Source of the DNA: Clostridium sp. | GTDB taxonomy: Bacteria > Bacillota > Clostridia > Clostridiales > Clostridiaceae | DNA: 64,000 nucleotides | NCBI GenBank assembly: GCA_015058405.1 | Contig: SVCL01000010.1 | Location: forward strand, 18,793 to 82,792 | Direction of reading: 5' to 3' | Shown here: positions 45,695 to 55,574 of the stretch, piece by piece | Numbering within the stretch: position 1 is the stretch's first letter | Layout of the letters: each line of letters starts with the position of its first letter | Translations under genes and position numbers: made by a program | Notes under the pieces: model-generated | The model's input: the letters and a program-made list of their open reading frames with translations, nothing else | The model's database searches: none | Told to the model about the DNA's origin: nothing

Positions 45695-46783
45695 ATGGAC
45701 GAAAAATGGATGCAAAGAGCATTGGATTTAGCTATCAAAGGGGAAGGAACAGTTAATCCTAATCCTCTAGTTGGAGCAGTAATAGTTAAGAATGAAAAGG
45801 TAATAGGAGAAGGATATCATAAAAAGTTTGGGGAGGTTCATGCAGAAGTTAATGCATTTAATTCTGCTAAAGAAGATGTAACAGGAGCAACAATGTACGT
45901 AACACTAGAACCTTGTTCGCATTATGGAAAAAATCCTCCTTGTGCAGATTTAGTTGTAAAGAAAAATATAAAAAGAGTGGTAATTGGAATTTTAGATCCT
46001 AATCCATTAGTAGCAGGAAGAGGGGTTAAAAAATTAAGAGATGCAGGAATTGAAGTTACAGTAGGAGTTTTAGAAAAAGAATGTAAAAAAATTAATGAGA
46101 TATTTTTAAAATATATAACAACAAGAAAGCCTTTTGTACTTATGAAAACAGCTATGTCTATTGATGGGAAGATAGCAACTTTTAGTGGTGAATCAAAGTG
46201 GATATCAAATGAAAAATCTAGATTAGAGGTACAAAAGCTAAGAAATAAATATGCAGCTATTATGGTAGGAATTAATACTGTAATTAAAGATGACCCCAAG
46301 TTAACATGTAGAATTGAAAATGGTGTAAATCCAATAAGGATAGTTGTTGATAGTGAATTAAGAATTCCTATGGAATCTAATATAGTTAATACAGCAAGAG
46401 AGGTAAAAACAATAATAGCAACAACAAGCAAATGTAATAGGGTTAAGAGAGATGAGTTAGAGAATAAGGGAGTAGAAGTAGTAATTATTACTGAAATAGA
46501 AGGTAAAGTCAACTTAAAAGAATTAATTAAGTTATTAGGAACAAAAGAAATAGATAGTGTTTTACTAGAAGGCGGAGGAACTTTGAATTTTTCTGCTCTT
46601 AAGGAAGGTATTGTTGATAAAGTTCAAACCTTTATAGCACCTAAATTAATAGGTGGTGAAAATGCAAAAACACCTATAGAAGGTAAAGGAATAGATAAGT
46701 TAAAAGAAGCATATGAGCTTAAGGATTTATCTGTAAGAGTGATAGAAGGAGATATTATAATAGAAGGTTATGTAAAGAGGTGA
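45695..46783 (+). CDS. ribD: Bifunctional riboflavin deaminase/reductase RibD
   Basis: 362 residues. N-terminal cytidine-deaminase-like domain with zinc ligands in HAEVNAF and PCSHYGKNPPCADLV (about 48-85), C-terminal NADPH reductase domain from about 150 (KTAMSIDGKIAT, GINTVIKDDPKLTCR, LLEGGGTLNFS). Carries out the second and third steps of riboflavin synthesis from GTP. First gene of a four-gene operon, 4 bp before ribE. Confidence 0.97.
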   Translation: MDEKWMQRALDLAIKGEGTVNPNPLVGAVIVKNEKVIGEGYHKKFGEVHAEVNAFNSAKEDVTGATMYVTLEPCSHYGKNPPCADLVVKKNIKRVVIGILDPNPLVAGRGVKKLRDAGIEVTVGVLEKECKKINEIFLKYITTRKPFVLMKTAMSIDGKIATFSGESKWISNEKSRLEVQKLRNKYAAIMVGINTVIKDDPKLTCRIENGVNPIRIVVDSELRIPMESNIVNTAREVKTIIATTSKCNRVKRDELENKGVEVVIITEIEGKVNLKELIKLLGTKEIDSVLLEGGGTLNFSALKEGIVDKVQTFIAPKLIGGENAKTPIEGKGIDKLKEAYELKDLSVRVIEGDIIIEGYVKR

Positions 46784-46787
46784 GATT

Positions 46788-47435
46788 TTGTTTACAGGAA
46801 TAATTGAAGAAATTGGTCAAGTTAAACATGTAAAAGAAGGTGTAGTATCGTCGACCATTACAATAGAAGCACGTAAGGTTTTAGAAAATACTAAAGTAGG
46901 AGATAGTATATGCACAAATGGAGTTTGTCTTACTGTTACAGAAATTTATAAAAGTGAATTTAAAGCAGATGTAATGGCAGAAACGTTAAGAAGAAGTACT
47001 CTTGGAAAACTTAAAAAGGGCAGCAAAGTTAATTTAGAAAGGGCATTAACACTACAAACTCCATTAGGAGGACATTTAGTAAGTGGACATATAGATGGAG
47101 TGGGAAAGATAATAGAGGTTAAGCCAGAAGATAATGCTACTTGGTTTTATATAGAATTAGACAAAAAATTATTGAAGTATGTTGTTGAAAAAGGGTCAGT
47201 TGTTGTTGATGGAATAAGTTTAACTGTAGCTTATGTAGATAATAGGGGATTTAAGGTTTCTATAATTCCCCATACTTCTAAAAAGACAATATTAATGGGT
47301 AAAAATGTTGGTGAAAAAGTAAATGTAGAGTGTGATGTCATAGGAAAATACATAGAAAAATTAATAAGTCCTAAAGAAGAAAATAAAAAAAGTAATATAG
47401 ATATGAATTTTCTTTTAAAAAATGGATTTATGTAA
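46788..47435 (+). CDS. ribE: Riboflavin synthase alpha subunit
   Basis: 215 residues with two lumazine-binding repeats: MFTGIIEEIGQVKHV... and GHLVSGHIDGVGKI..., each with a conserved CLTV/SLTVAYV element. Disproportionates two lumazine molecules into riboflavin. TTG start, preceded by AGAGGTGA at the end of ribD. Next gene 14 bp downstream. Confidence 0.96.
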   Translation: MFTGIIEEIGQVKHVKEGVVSSTITIEARKVLENTKVGDSICTNGVCLTVTEIYKSEFKADVMAETLRRSTLGKLKKGSKVNLERALTLQTPLGGHLVSGHIDGVGKIIEVKPEDNATWFYIELDKKLLKYVVEKGSVVVDGISLTVAYVDNRGFKVSIIPHTSKKTILMGKNVGEKVNVECDVIGKYIEKLISPKEENKKSNIDMNFLLKNGFM

Positions 47436-47449
47436 AGAGGTGAATTTAG

Positions 47450-48652
47450 ATGTACAAATTTAACAAAATTGAGGAAGCTATAGCAGATATTAGGAAAGGA
47501 AAAATGGTTATAGTTATTGATGATGAAAATAGAGAAAATGAAGGAGATTTAATAGTTGCAGCAGAAAAAGCTACACCAGAAATCATAAACTTTATGACAA
47601 AGTATGCAAGAGGATTAATATGTATGCCTATGGAAGGTGAAATTTTAGATAAATTAGAGATTGGCCAAATGGTAGAAAAAAATACAGATAATCATGAAAC
47701 AGCATTTACGGTATCAATAGATCATGTAGATACAACAACAGGAATTTCTGCTTTTGAAAGAAGTCATACTATCATTAAGGCAATTGATGAAAATGCAAAA
47801 CCATTAGATTTTAGAAGACCAGGACATATATTTCCTTTAAGAGCTAAAAAGGGGGGCGTTTTGGAGAGAACAGGTCATACAGAAGCGGCAGTAGATTTAG
47901 CAAAACTTGCTGGACTAAAAGGTGCAGGAGCTATATGTGAAATTATGAAAGATGATGGAACAATGGCAAGAACTCCGGACCTTATGGAGTTTTCAAGGAA
48001 AAATGGAATAAAGATTATAACAGTAGCGGATTTAATAGATTATAGAAAAAGAAATGATGAACTTGTAGAACAAGTTGCTAAGGCAAAAATGCCAACTAGA
48101 TATGGAGAATTTACTATATATGGTTTTGTAAATAAGTTAAATGGAGAACATCATGTTGCCTTAGTTAAAGGAGATATTAATAAAAATACACCTATTTTAA
48201 CTAGAGTACATTCAGAATGTTTAACAGGAGATGCTTTAGGTTCTGCTAGGTGTGATTGTGGACAACAATATGATGCAGCTATGAAGAGAATAGCAGAAGA
48301 AGGTAGTGGAGTTCTTGTATATATGAGACAAGAAGGAAGAGGTATAGGACTAATAAATAAAATAAAAGCTTATGAGCTTCAAGATCAAGGCTATGATACT
48401 GTTGAAGCGAATATAAAGTTAGGATTTCCAGCAGATATGCGTAAATATGATATAAGTGCTCAAATTTTGAAGCAACTTGGAGTGAAAAAAGTTAGACTTA
48501 TGACTAATAATCCTGATAAAGTAACCGGATTAGAAAGTTATGACATAGATATTGTTGAAAGAGTTCCTATTGAAATAGAAGCTAATAAAAATAATAAGTT
48601 TTATTTAAAAGTAAAAAAAGAAAAAATGAATCACATTTTAGTGAAATGTTAA
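47450..48652 (+). CDS. ribBA: Bifunctional DHBP synthase / GTP cyclohydrolase II RibBA
   Basis: 400 residues. N-terminal 3,4-dihydroxy-2-butanone-4-phosphate synthase (about 1-205; [25 protein letters not shown]) and C-terminal GTP cyclohydrolase II (about 206-400) with zinc cysteines in [18 protein letters not shown] and the catalytic RQEGRGIGL. Supplies both precursors of lumazine. Confidence 0.97.
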   Translation: MYKFNKIEEAIADIRKGKMVIVIDDENRENEGDLIVAAEKATPEIINFMTKYARGLICMPMEGEILDKLEIGQMVEKNTDNHETAFTVSIDHVDTTTGISAFERSHTIIKAIDENAKPLDFRRPGHIFPLRAKKGGVLERTGHTEAAVDLAKLAGLKGAGAICEIMKDDGTMARTPDLMEFSRKNGIKIITVADLIDYRKRNDELVEQVAKAKMPTRYGEFTIYGFVNKLNGEHHVALVKGDINKNTPILTRVHSECLTGDALGSARCDCGQQYDAAMKRIAEEGSGVLVYMRQEGRGIGLINKIKAYELQDQGYDTVEANIKLGFPADMRKYDISAQILKQLGVKKVRLMTNNPDKVTGLESYDIDIVERVPIEIEANKNNKFYLKVKKEKMNHILVKC

Positions 48653-48669
48653 TTTAGGGGGATATAAAA

Positions 48670-49131
48670 ATGAAGGTATATGAAGGAAAGTTAGTTGCAG
48701 AAGGATTAAAGATAGCAATAGTAGCATCAAGATTTAATGAGTTTATAGTATCAAAGTTAGTAGGGGGAGCATTAGATGGATTAAAAAGACATGGTGTTAA
48801 GGATGATGATATAGAATTAACATGGGTTCCAGGAGCATTCGAAATTCCATTACTTGCAAAAAAGTTAGCTAAATCAGATAAATACGATGCTGTAATATGT
48901 TTAGGAGCTGTAATAAAAGGAGCAACCTCACATTATGATTATGTATGTGCAGAAGTTTCTAAAGGGATTGCTTCAGTATCGTTGAGCGAAGAAAAGCCGG
49001 TTATTTTTGGAGTAGTAACTACAGATAATATAGAACAAGCAATAGAGAGAGCTGGAACAAAAGCAGGAAATAAGGGGTATGATGCAGCAGTAAGTGCAAT
49101 TGAAATGGCTAATCTTTTGAAAAGTATATAA
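48670..49131 (+). CDS. ribH: 6,7-dimethyl-8-ribityllumazine synthase RibH
   Basis: 153 residues, standard length. Conserved [43 protein letters not shown] with the catalytic His, and [21 protein letters not shown]. Forms the icosahedral or pentameric capsid-like complex with RibE. Last gene of the operon; hairpin follows. Confidence 0.97.
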   Translation: MKVYEGKLVAEGLKIAIVASRFNEFIVSKLVGGALDGLKRHGVKDDDIELTWVPGAFEIPLLAKKLAKSDKYDAVICLGAVIKGATSHYDYVCAEVSKGIASVSLSEEKPVIFGVVTTDNIEQAIERAGTKAGNKGYDAAVSAIEMANLLKSI

Positions 49132-49200
49132 TATTTGAATTAATTATGCATAAAAAACCTAAATAAAAAATAGAATTTATAACATATAGTATTAATAATA

Positions 49201-49235
49201 AAGGCTTATATAACGTTGTTATATAGGCTTTTTAT
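49201..49235 (+). terminator. Terminator after ribH
   Basis: Imperfect stem AAGGCTTATATAAC/GTTATATAGGCTT followed by five T. Confidence 0.75.
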
Positions 49236-49270
49236 GCTTATAAGTATGTTCTAGGAGGTTTTTTAGTAAT

Positions 49271-50767
49271 ATGGAAAGAGGTTCAGGTGTTTTAATGCAT
49301 GTTTCATCATTGCCAGGTAAGTTTGGAATAGGAACTTTAGGTGATGAAGCATATAAGTTTATAGATTTTGTAAAAAAGGCTGGTTTTAAGTATTGGCAAA
49401 CATTACCTTTAGGACACACTGGTTTTGGAGATTCACCTTATCAATGTTTTACAGCTTATGCTGGAAATCCTTATTTTATAGATTTTGATTTACTAAATAG
49501 AAGAGGATTATTAAATCGAGAGGATTATGAAAGAGAATATTATCAATCTAATGAGGAAAGAGTTGACTATGGTCTTATATATAATGCTAAGTATAAGGTA
49601 TTAAAGAAAGCGTATGAAAGATATGAGTGGAGAGAGGATATAAAAAGTAAAGTTAAGGAGTTCAAGGAAGAAAATTCGTTATGGTTAGATGATTATAGTT
49701 TGTATATGGCTTTAAAACGTGAATTTAATTATAAGAGCTGGTATGAGTGGGATGATGATATTAAATTTAGGAAGATAGATGCTTTAAATCATTATAAAGA
49801 AAAGTTAAAAGATGAGATAGAGTATTGGTGTTTTATACAATATTTATTTTTTACTCAGTGGAAAGATGTAAAAAAATATGCTAATGACAATGGAATAGAA
49901 ATAATAGGAGATATACCTATATATGTTTCAGCCGATAGTGTGGATACTTGGAGTAATCCGGAAAATTTCAAGTTAGATAAAAATACATTAGAACCAATAT
50001 CTGTAGCAGGTTGTCCTCCAGATGCTTTTTCAAGTACTGGTCAACTTTGGGGTAATGTTATTTATGACTGGGATTACATGAAGAAAAATGATTATGAATG
50101 GTGGATAAATAGAATAGAAGAAAACTTTAAATTATATGATGTAGTTAGAATTGATCATTTTAGGGGATTAGAGTCTTATTGGGAAGTTCCTTATGGAGAA
50201 GTTACAGCTGTTAAAGGAAAATGGAGTAAGGGTCCTGCAATGGATTTATTTAAAGTGATAAGAAAGAAATTAGGAGATGTAAATATAATAGCTGAAGATT
50301 TAGGATTTCTTACAGATGAAGTCATTAAGTTTGTAAAAGATTCTGGATGTCCAGGAATGAAGATATTACAGTTCGCTTTTGATGGATCTAATGGAAACTA
50401 TTATCTTCCACATAATTATGTTAAAAATTGCATTGCTTATACAGGAACACATGATAACGATACTTGTATGGGATGGTACGAGAATACAAGTAGTGAGAAT
50501 GATAGAAAAAATGCAAAAGAGTATTTAGGACTAAATAAAGAAGAAGGCTATAATTGGGGATTTATAAGAGGGGTATGGTCTAGTATTGCACTTATAACTA
50601 TTGCTCAAATGCAGGACTTTTTAGGTATAGGTAATGAAGGCAGGATGAATCTTCCTTCTAGTTTAGGTGGAAATTGGAGTTGGAGGATGAGAAATAACTT
50701 AGATTTAAATACATTAGCGAATAAAATATTAAAGATAAACTATAGATATAGTAGAAGTAACTATTGA
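49271..50767 (+). CDS. malQ: 4-alpha-glucanotransferase MalQ (second paralogue)
   Basis: 498-residue GH77 amylomaltase. N-terminal RGSGVLMHVSSLPGKFGIG, nucleophile Asp295 (RIDHFRGL), acid/base Glu in IIAEDLG, THDNDT. Very similar by eye to the third paralogue at 59773, less to the first at 28894. Stands alone between the rib operon and the msmK-type gene with its own hairpin terminator; AGGAGG is 11 bases ahead of the ATG. Disproportionates maltodextrins in the cytoplasm. Confidence 0.95.
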   Translation: MERGSGVLMHVSSLPGKFGIGTLGDEAYKFIDFVKKAGFKYWQTLPLGHTGFGDSPYQCFTAYAGNPYFIDFDLLNRRGLLNREDYEREYYQSNEERVDYGLIYNAKYKVLKKAYERYEWREDIKSKVKEFKEENSLWLDDYSLYMALKREFNYKSWYEWDDDIKFRKIDALNHYKEKLKDEIEYWCFIQYLFFTQWKDVKKYANDNGIEIIGDIPIYVSADSVDTWSNPENFKLDKNTLEPISVAGCPPDAFSSTGQLWGNVIYDWDYMKKNDYEWWINRIEENFKLYDVVRIDHFRGLESYWEVPYGEVTAVKGKWSKGPAMDLFKVIRKKLGDVNIIAEDLGFLTDEVIKFVKDSGCPGMKILQFAFDGSNGNYYLPHNYVKNCIAYTGTHDNDTCMGWYENTSSENDRKNAKEYLGLNKEEGYNWGFIRGVWSSIALITIAQMQDFLGIGNEGRMNLPSSLGGNWSWRMRNNLDLNTLANKILKINYRYSRSNY

Positions 50768-50788
50768 TTTAAATATTTTGTTTAACTA

Positions 50789-50872
50789 AAAACCTTTATA
50801 GCGTTATTTAAAGTTGGATAATTTAAAAAGTTTATCTAAATACTGATTTTAATAATGCTATGAAGTTTTTTT
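50789..50872 (+). terminator. Terminator after the second malQ
   Basis: AACCTTTATAGCGTTATTTAAA pairs imperfectly with TTTTAATAATGCTATGAAGTT across a long internal loop; T7 tail. Confidence 0.65.
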
Positions 50873-50913
50873 AGAAGCGTAGCAAAGCCACTTTTTTATT
50901 TTTATTAAATGTT

Positions 50914-50931
50914 TTACTAAATATTTAGTAA
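50914..50931. repeat. Perfect 18-bp palindrome upstream of the msmK-type gene
   Basis: TTACTAAATATTTAGTAA reads identically on both strands. Apart from this and the promoter region the gap 50873-51022 holds no supported gene. Confidence 0.65.
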
Positions 50932-51022
50932 TGTAAATTCATGTGAAAAATTGAAAGGTGAGTATATAAGTGATAAAATGAAGAAAAAAATACATATTAT
51001 GTTATTACATACAAAAAAGGTG

Positions 51023-51075
51023 TTGATAGTTTGTGGGTAATAACAATAGATGTAAACGTTATTTAGAGTTATACT
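51023..51075 (+). promoter_or_regulatory. Promoter region of the msmK-type gene with cre-like site
   Basis: TTGATA at 51023-51028 and TATACT at 51070-51075 are candidate elements of two overlapping promoters. ATGTAAACGTTATTT (51050-51064) fits the CcpA cre pattern WTGNAANCGNWNNCW at all fixed positions but one, and lies where CcpA would repress. It also resembles a LacI-family operator. Confidence 0.5.
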
Positions 51076-51114
51076 GATTGTATCATAAGTTGAGAAGTTA
51101 AGGGGGAAAATAAA

Positions 51115-52224
51115 ATGGCAAACCTTTCATTAAAGAATATTTATAAGATATATCCAGGTGATGTGGCAGCAGTAAAGGATTTTAATTTAGAAATAAAAGA
51201 TAAAGAATTTATAGTATTTGTAGGGCCATCTGGTTGTGGTAAATCTACAACTCTAAGAATGATAGCAGGACTTGAAGATATATCAAAGGGTGAATTATAT
51301 ATTGGAGATAAATTAGTTAATGATATGGAACCAAAGGATAGAGATATATCTATGGTATTCCAAAATTATGCATTATATCCACATATGACAGTATACGATA
51401 ATATGGCTTTTGGGCTAAAGATAAAGAAAGTACCAAAAGATGAGATAGATGCAAAAGTAAAAGAGGCAGCAAAGATATTAGATATTGAGACTTTATTAAA
51501 TAGAAAGCCTAAAGCATTATCAGGTGGTCAAAGGCAAAGAGTTGCATTAGGTAGAGCTATTGTTAGAAAGCCAAAGGTGTTTTTAATGGACGAGCCTTTA
51601 TCAAATCTTGATGCAAAATTAAGAGTTCAAATGAGAACAGAAATTTCAAAACTTCATAGAAAGTTAGAAACTACAATAATTTATGTAACTCATGATCAAA
51701 CAGAAGCGATGACAATGGGATCAAGAATTGTTGTTATGAAAGATGGTATTGTTCAACAAGTTGACACTCCACAAAACATATATAATAATCCAGCAAATAT
51801 GTTTGTAGCAAGCTTTATAGGAAGTCCTCAAATGAACTTTATCGATGGAGAAGTTAAAATTGAAGGCGATAAGGCATATGCTTTATTTGAAAATGAGAAA
51901 ATTCTTTTACCCGAAGATGCAGCCACAAAGTTAAAGAGAGAAGGTTTAGATGGTAAGCCTGTTAAGTTTGGAATAAGACCTGAAGAATTAGATGATGATA
52001 AGGAAATTATTGAAGCAAATCCAGCAGAAGTAATTAATACAGCTGTAGAAGTTATTGAACTTATGGGAGCTGAAAGTTATATCTATACAAAAATAGGAAA
52101 TACAAAGCTAACAGTAAGAGTTAATGGTAGTACAGCTTTGAAGGTTGGTGAACAAGCTAAAGTGCATATTAATCCTAATAGAATTCATGTATTTAATAAA
52201 GAAACAGAGTTAAGGGTTATATAA
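51115..52224 (+). CDS. Sugar ABC transporter ATPase, MsmK/UgpC/MalK family
   Basis: 369 residues. Walker A GPSGCGKST, signature LSGGQRQRVALGRAIVR, Walker B VFLMDEPLSNLDAKLR, then C-terminal OB/TOBE regulatory domain (about 240-369). ATPase for CUT1 importers; in Firmicutes such proteins often serve several sugar permeases. Here it is the likely energy source for MalFG encoded 2.4 kb downstream, which have no ATPase gene of their own. Cotranscribed with the next gene (22 bp). Confidence 0.94.
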   Translation: MANLSLKNIYKIYPGDVAAVKDFNLEIKDKEFIVFVGPSGCGKSTTLRMIAGLEDISKGELYIGDKLVNDMEPKDRDISMVFQNYALYPHMTVYDNMAFGLKIKKVPKDEIDAKVKEAAKILDIETLLNRKPKALSGGQRQRVALGRAIVRKPKVFLMDEPLSNLDAKLRVQMRTEISKLHRKLETTIIYVTHDQTEAMTMGSRIVVMKDGIVQQVDTPQNIYNNPANMFVASFIGSPQMNFIDGEVKIEGDKAYALFENEKILLPEDAATKLKREGLDGKPVKFGIRPEELDDDKEIIEANPAEVINTAVEVIELMGAESYIYTKIGNTKLTVRVNGSTALKVGEQAKVHINPNRIHVFNKETELRVI

Positions 52225-52246
52225 GAATTTTTACGGAGGTGTAGAA

Positions 52247-53194
52247 ATGAAAAAATTAGATGAATTATTAAGTAATATCAGTATAGTAGCTCAGATTCCT
52301 TTTAAGATAAGAAATGTTAAAGGAGACATTTATACATCTCCGAACTTTCATATAAAAACTACTTTTGTAGAAAGAAAGATACAATCAATTAGAGAAGAAT
52401 TAACTTTACTTGTATGTGCAGAAGATAGAAGTGCACTTCCTTTATTAGAAAATTATATAGCTAATACTATAAAGAATGAGTATATAAAAAGAAATGATAT
52501 TATTTTGAATATCATTGAAAATAAACCTTTTTCAAAGGGGTATATAGAGGATATATATCCGTTTCTTGAAAAGGAATTTTCAATGATTCTTATTAATACA
52601 AAACAAAATACTGTAAATAAAGTTATATCCTTAATAAGTGATGGTTATAAGGATGAAGAAGTAGTTATTATTAACTATAATAATCTAGCTCTTATTTTAG
52701 GTAAATTAGAAGATACTAAGGAGCATGCCTTAAGTATAAGTGAAACATTGCAGTATAGTTTAGGGGAAGATTTTCTGATTGCATATGCAAATGTAGATTC
52801 TTATGAAGAATTGAGAGTAATTATAGGAAATTGTTTGAAAAAGGTAGAATTGGCGCAAAAATTCAATATTACCGAAGGAATATTAGGAGAAAATTCACTT
52901 TTATTTGAGGAAATAGTTGATAGTATAGATGAAACTAAAAAAAATACTTTATTGAAACAATGTGGCAAAGGGTTTGATAAATTAGATAGTGAGATGATAA
53001 GAACTATAGATATATTTTTTAAATGTGGCTTAAATGTCAGTGAAAGTGCAAAATGTCTATATATTCATAGAAATACATTGATATATAGAATTGATAAAAT
53101 TCAAAAGTATACAGGCTTTGATATAAAAGATTTTAATATGTCAGTTGTCTTTAAGATACTATTCTTTTTATGGAAAGAAAAAAAATATAAATAA
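52247..53194 (+). CDS. PucR/CdaR-type regulator with C-terminal helix-turn-helix
   Basis: 315 residues. C-terminal HTH_30 motif (about 270-310; LNVSESAKCLYIHRNTLIYRIDKI) typical of PucR/CdaR regulators. The N-terminal part is not a recognised sensor domain by eye. Often found next to msmK-like ATPase genes in clostridia, suggesting it controls sugar uptake. Located between the ATPase and malE. Confidence 0.82.
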   Translation: MKKLDELLSNISIVAQIPFKIRNVKGDIYTSPNFHIKTTFVERKIQSIREELTLLVCAEDRSALPLLENYIANTIKNEYIKRNDIILNIIENKPFSKGYIEDIYPFLEKEFSMILINTKQNTVNKVISLISDGYKDEEVVIINYNNLALILGKLEDTKEHALSISETLQYSLGEDFLIAYANVDSYEELRVIIGNCLKKVELAQKFNITEGILGENSLLFEEIVDSIDETKKNTLLKQCGKGFDKLDSEMIRTIDIFFKCGLNVSESAKCLYIHRNTLIYRIDKIQKYTGFDIKDFNMSVVFKILFFLWKEKKYK

Positions 53195-53208
53195 ATTCAA
53201 AAAAAGTA

Positions 53209-53238
53209 TTGAAATGGAATATAGAAAAGGTGTACAAT
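53209..53238 (+). promoter_or_regulatory. malEFG promoter
   Basis: TTGAAA (53209-53214), 18-bp spacer, TACAAT (53233-53238); start near 53245. A second -10-like TATAAT lies at 53311-53316. Confidence 0.7.
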
Positions 53239-53243
53239 ATTCA

Positions 53244-53259
53244 TGAAAACGATAACGAA
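53244..53259. promoter_or_regulatory. MalR operator O1
   Basis: TGAAAACGATAACGAA, a LacI-family type site centred on CG, over the predicted malE start. Its reverse complement shares TATCGTT with the malR-promoter site at 56550. Confidence 0.6.
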
Positions 53260-53294
53260 GAAAAATGTGGTAAATTTTTTAATTTACTAATAAA

Positions 53295-53310
53295 TGGAAT
53301 CGTTTCCGAA
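53295..53310. promoter_or_regulatory. MalR operator O2
   Basis: TGGAATCGTTTCCGAA, near-palindromic, directly before TATAAT (53311-53316). 51 bp (about five helical turns) from O1, a spacing that would allow looping. Confidence 0.75.
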
Positions 53311-53383
53311 TATAATTGTATAGGGTTATGTTAATAGACCCATAGTGGTTTAAAATTAATAAAATATTTAGGAGGGTTTAATA

Positions 53384-54589
53384 ATGAGTAGACGAAAAAA
53401 AATTGCTGCAATAATAATGGCAACATTAATAACAGGTACAGGTTTAGTAGGTTGTGGAAGTAGTAAAGAAGATAGTGGTAAGGAAACATTAACTGTATGG
53501 TCTCACTTAAAGACAAATGAAGTTAAAAAGGTAGAAACTCTTGCAAAAGAGTGGGGAGATAAAAATAATATAGAAGTAAAAGTAGTAGAAGATCAATCAA
53601 AAATTCAAGAATTTAAAGAAGCTGCTAACAGTAAATCAGGTCCAGATATAATGTATGGAATTCCACATGATAACTTAGGAACTTTCCAAAAAGCAGATTT
53701 GTTAGCAGATGTACCAAATGATGTATTTAAGGCAGATGATTATGTATCTCAAGGAGTAGTTGATTCAGTTACAATAGATGGAAAACAATGTGCATTACCA
53801 TTAGCACAAGAAGTATTAGCATTATACTATAACAAGGATAAGGTTAAAGAAGTTCCAAAGACATTAGAGGATGTTGTTAAAGAAGGAAAAGAAAAAGGAT
53901 TTATGTTTAACTTAACAGACTTCTATGTAAATTATGGATTATTAAGCGCAAATGGAGGCTATATATTCAAGAATAATAATGGAAAAGCTGATGTAGAAGA
54001 CAATGGTTTAGGTAATGAAGGAACAGTAAAAGGACTTGAGTTTATTAAGAGTCTAGTAGATGATAAATTAATGACAGCTGATGTTACTGATGATATAGCA
54101 AAAGAAAAGTTTGTAAAAGGTGAAACAGCATTTTATATTTCAGGACCATGGAATGTAGCTGATGCTAAAAATGCAGGAATCAAATTAGGAGTTGCACCTA
54201 TTCCAACACTAAATGGAAAGACTGTAAAACCATTCTTAGGTGTACAAACTGCCTTTGTTAGCAAAAACTCTAAAAAGCAAGAAAAAGCTTGGGAATTAAT
54301 TAAATATTTAAATGAAAATAATACAGATATTATTATAAAAGAAGGAAATAGAATTCCTGTATTAAAGAAAGCTCTAGAAGATAGTGCATTTAAGGAAAAT
54401 GAAGAAATTCAACAATTTGCACAAGCTGCTAAGGTAGCAGAAGCTATGCCTAATGTTCCAGAAGTACAAGCAATATGGGATCCAGGTAAGAATAACCTTA
54501 AGTTATTAATTGCAGGACAAATTGATGCTAAGACTGCAGCTAAGAATATGCATGATCAAGTAGTTGAAGGAATTAAGCAAGCTAAGTAG
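53384..54589 (+). CDS. malE: Maltose/maltodextrin-binding lipoprotein MalE
   Basis: 401 residues. Lipoprotein signal: basic MSRRKK, hydrophobic stretch, lipobox LVGC with Cys24. Mature part is a type 1 solute-binding protein (LTVWSHLKTNEVKKVETLAKEW, GPDIMYGIPHDNLG, ALPLAQEVLALYYNKD, ETAFYISGPWNVADAKNAGI, VPEVQAIWDP). Captures maltodextrins outside the membrane for MalFG. TAGGAGGG precedes the ATG. malF follows after 54 bp containing a small AACTTATAAGTT palindrome. Confidence 0.95.
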   Translation: MSRRKKIAAIIMATLITGTGLVGCGSSKEDSGKETLTVWSHLKTNEVKKVETLAKEWGDKNNIEVKVVEDQSKIQEFKEAANSKSGPDIMYGIPHDNLGTFQKADLLADVPNDVFKADDYVSQGVVDSVTIDGKQCALPLAQEVLALYYNKDKVKEVPKTLEDVVKEGKEKGFMFNLTDFYVNYGLLSANGGYIFKNNNGKADVEDNGLGNEGTVKGLEFIKSLVDDKLMTADVTDDIAKEKFVKGETAFYISGPWNVADAKNAGIKLGVAPIPTLNGKTVKPFLGVQTAFVSKNSKKQEKAWELIKYLNENNTDIIIKEGNRIPVLKKALEDSAFKENEEIQQFAQAAKVAEAMPNVPEVQAIWDPGKNNLKLLIAGQIDAKTAAKNMHDQVVEGIKQAK

Positions 54590-54643
54590 TGTTTATTTAG
54601 GCATAAAATTGAACTTATAAGTTATAGAGAGAGGGGAAAGATT

Positions 54644-55573
54644 ATGGTGGAGACAAAAAAAGTGAGAGAAACTGTAAAAGCTACGCCATATTTAATAGTA
54701 GCTTTGGTGTATATATTAATCTTCACAGTTTTACCTATAATATACACAGTATGGATTTCATTTACCGATAAGACTATATATATGAAAGATGGAGAAAGTT
54801 CATTTGTTGGATTATCAAATTTCGTTGATGTAGTTAGTGGACCATTTAAAGAAGTATTTATTCCAGTATTTATATGGACTGTAATATTTGCTACATTAAC
54901 TACTTTAGGTTCTTTCTTAATAGGATTAGTAATGGCATTATTACTTAATAATTCTAACATGAAAGAAAGAGGTATATATAAAGCAATTTTAATATTACCT
55001 TGGGCATTACCAGCAACAGTTGCTATTCTTTCTTGGCAAGGTTTATTTAATGGAACTTATGGTGCTATCAATAATGCACTTATGAATTTACATTTAATAA
55101 GTAATCCTATACCATGGCTTACAGATCCATTTTGGGCTAAGGCCGCAATAGTAATAGCAAGTCTTTGGTTAGGATTCCCTTATATGATGAATGTTTGTAT
55201 GGGTGGTTTATCTGCTATACCAGAAACTTATTATGAAGCAGCAGATGTTGATGGAGCTAGTAACTGGACTAAGTTTGTAAAAATAACTTTACCATCATTA
55301 GCTAGAACAGCATATCCATTATTAATAACATCATTTGCATTTAACTTTAATAACTTTGGATCTGCTTATTTGATTACAAGTGGTGGACCTGCTAGATTGG
55401 ATACTCAATTTGCTGGTTATACAGATATATTAGCATCTGTTAATTATAACTTATCAACTAAATTTGGTAGATTAGATATTGCTTCAACATTAAGTATTAT
55501 TATATTTATAATTTTAGCGACTATATCTTACTTCCAAATGAGGGCATCAGGCCAATTTAAGGAGGTAGATTAA
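54644..55573 (+). CDS. malF: Maltodextrin ABC transporter permease MalF
   Basis: 309 residues, six membrane segments, BPD_transp_1 fold. The EAA loop reads YYEAADVDGASNWTKFVKITLPSL (landmarks EAADVDGA and ITLP), which docks to the ATPase. It lacks the long periplasmic P2 loop of enterobacterial MalF, as usual in Gram-positives. GGGG-type RBS. Confidence 0.95.
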   Translation: MVETKKVRETVKATPYLIVALVYILIFTVLPIIYTVWISFTDKTIYMKDGESSFVGLSNFVDVVSGPFKEVFIPVFIWTVIFATLTTLGSFLIGLVMALLLNNSNMKERGIYKAILILPWALPATVAILSWQGLFNGTYGAINNALMNLHLISNPIPWLTDPFWAKAAIVIASLWLGFPYMMNVCMGGLSAIPETYYEAADVDGASNWTKFVKITLPSLARTAYPLLITSFAFNFNNFGSAYLITSGGPARLDTQFAGYTDILASVNYNLSTKFGRLDIASTLSIIIFIILATISYFQMRASGQFKEVD

Positions 55574-55574
55574 G

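Noticed and set aside
45922..46512. 196-codon minus-strand open frame inside ribD
   Set aside because: Same reason; ribD reads intact and the antisense translation shows no domain.
50980..51042. 20-codon frame MKKKIHIMLLHTKKVLIVCG
   Set aside because: Overlaps the promoter region of the msmK-type gene; too short and without a clear ribosome binding site.
54612..54623. AACTTATAAGTT palindrome between malE and malF, similar to ACTTATAAGT after malG
   Set aside because: Short AT palindromes are expected by chance; no T tract, so not called as terminators or repeats.
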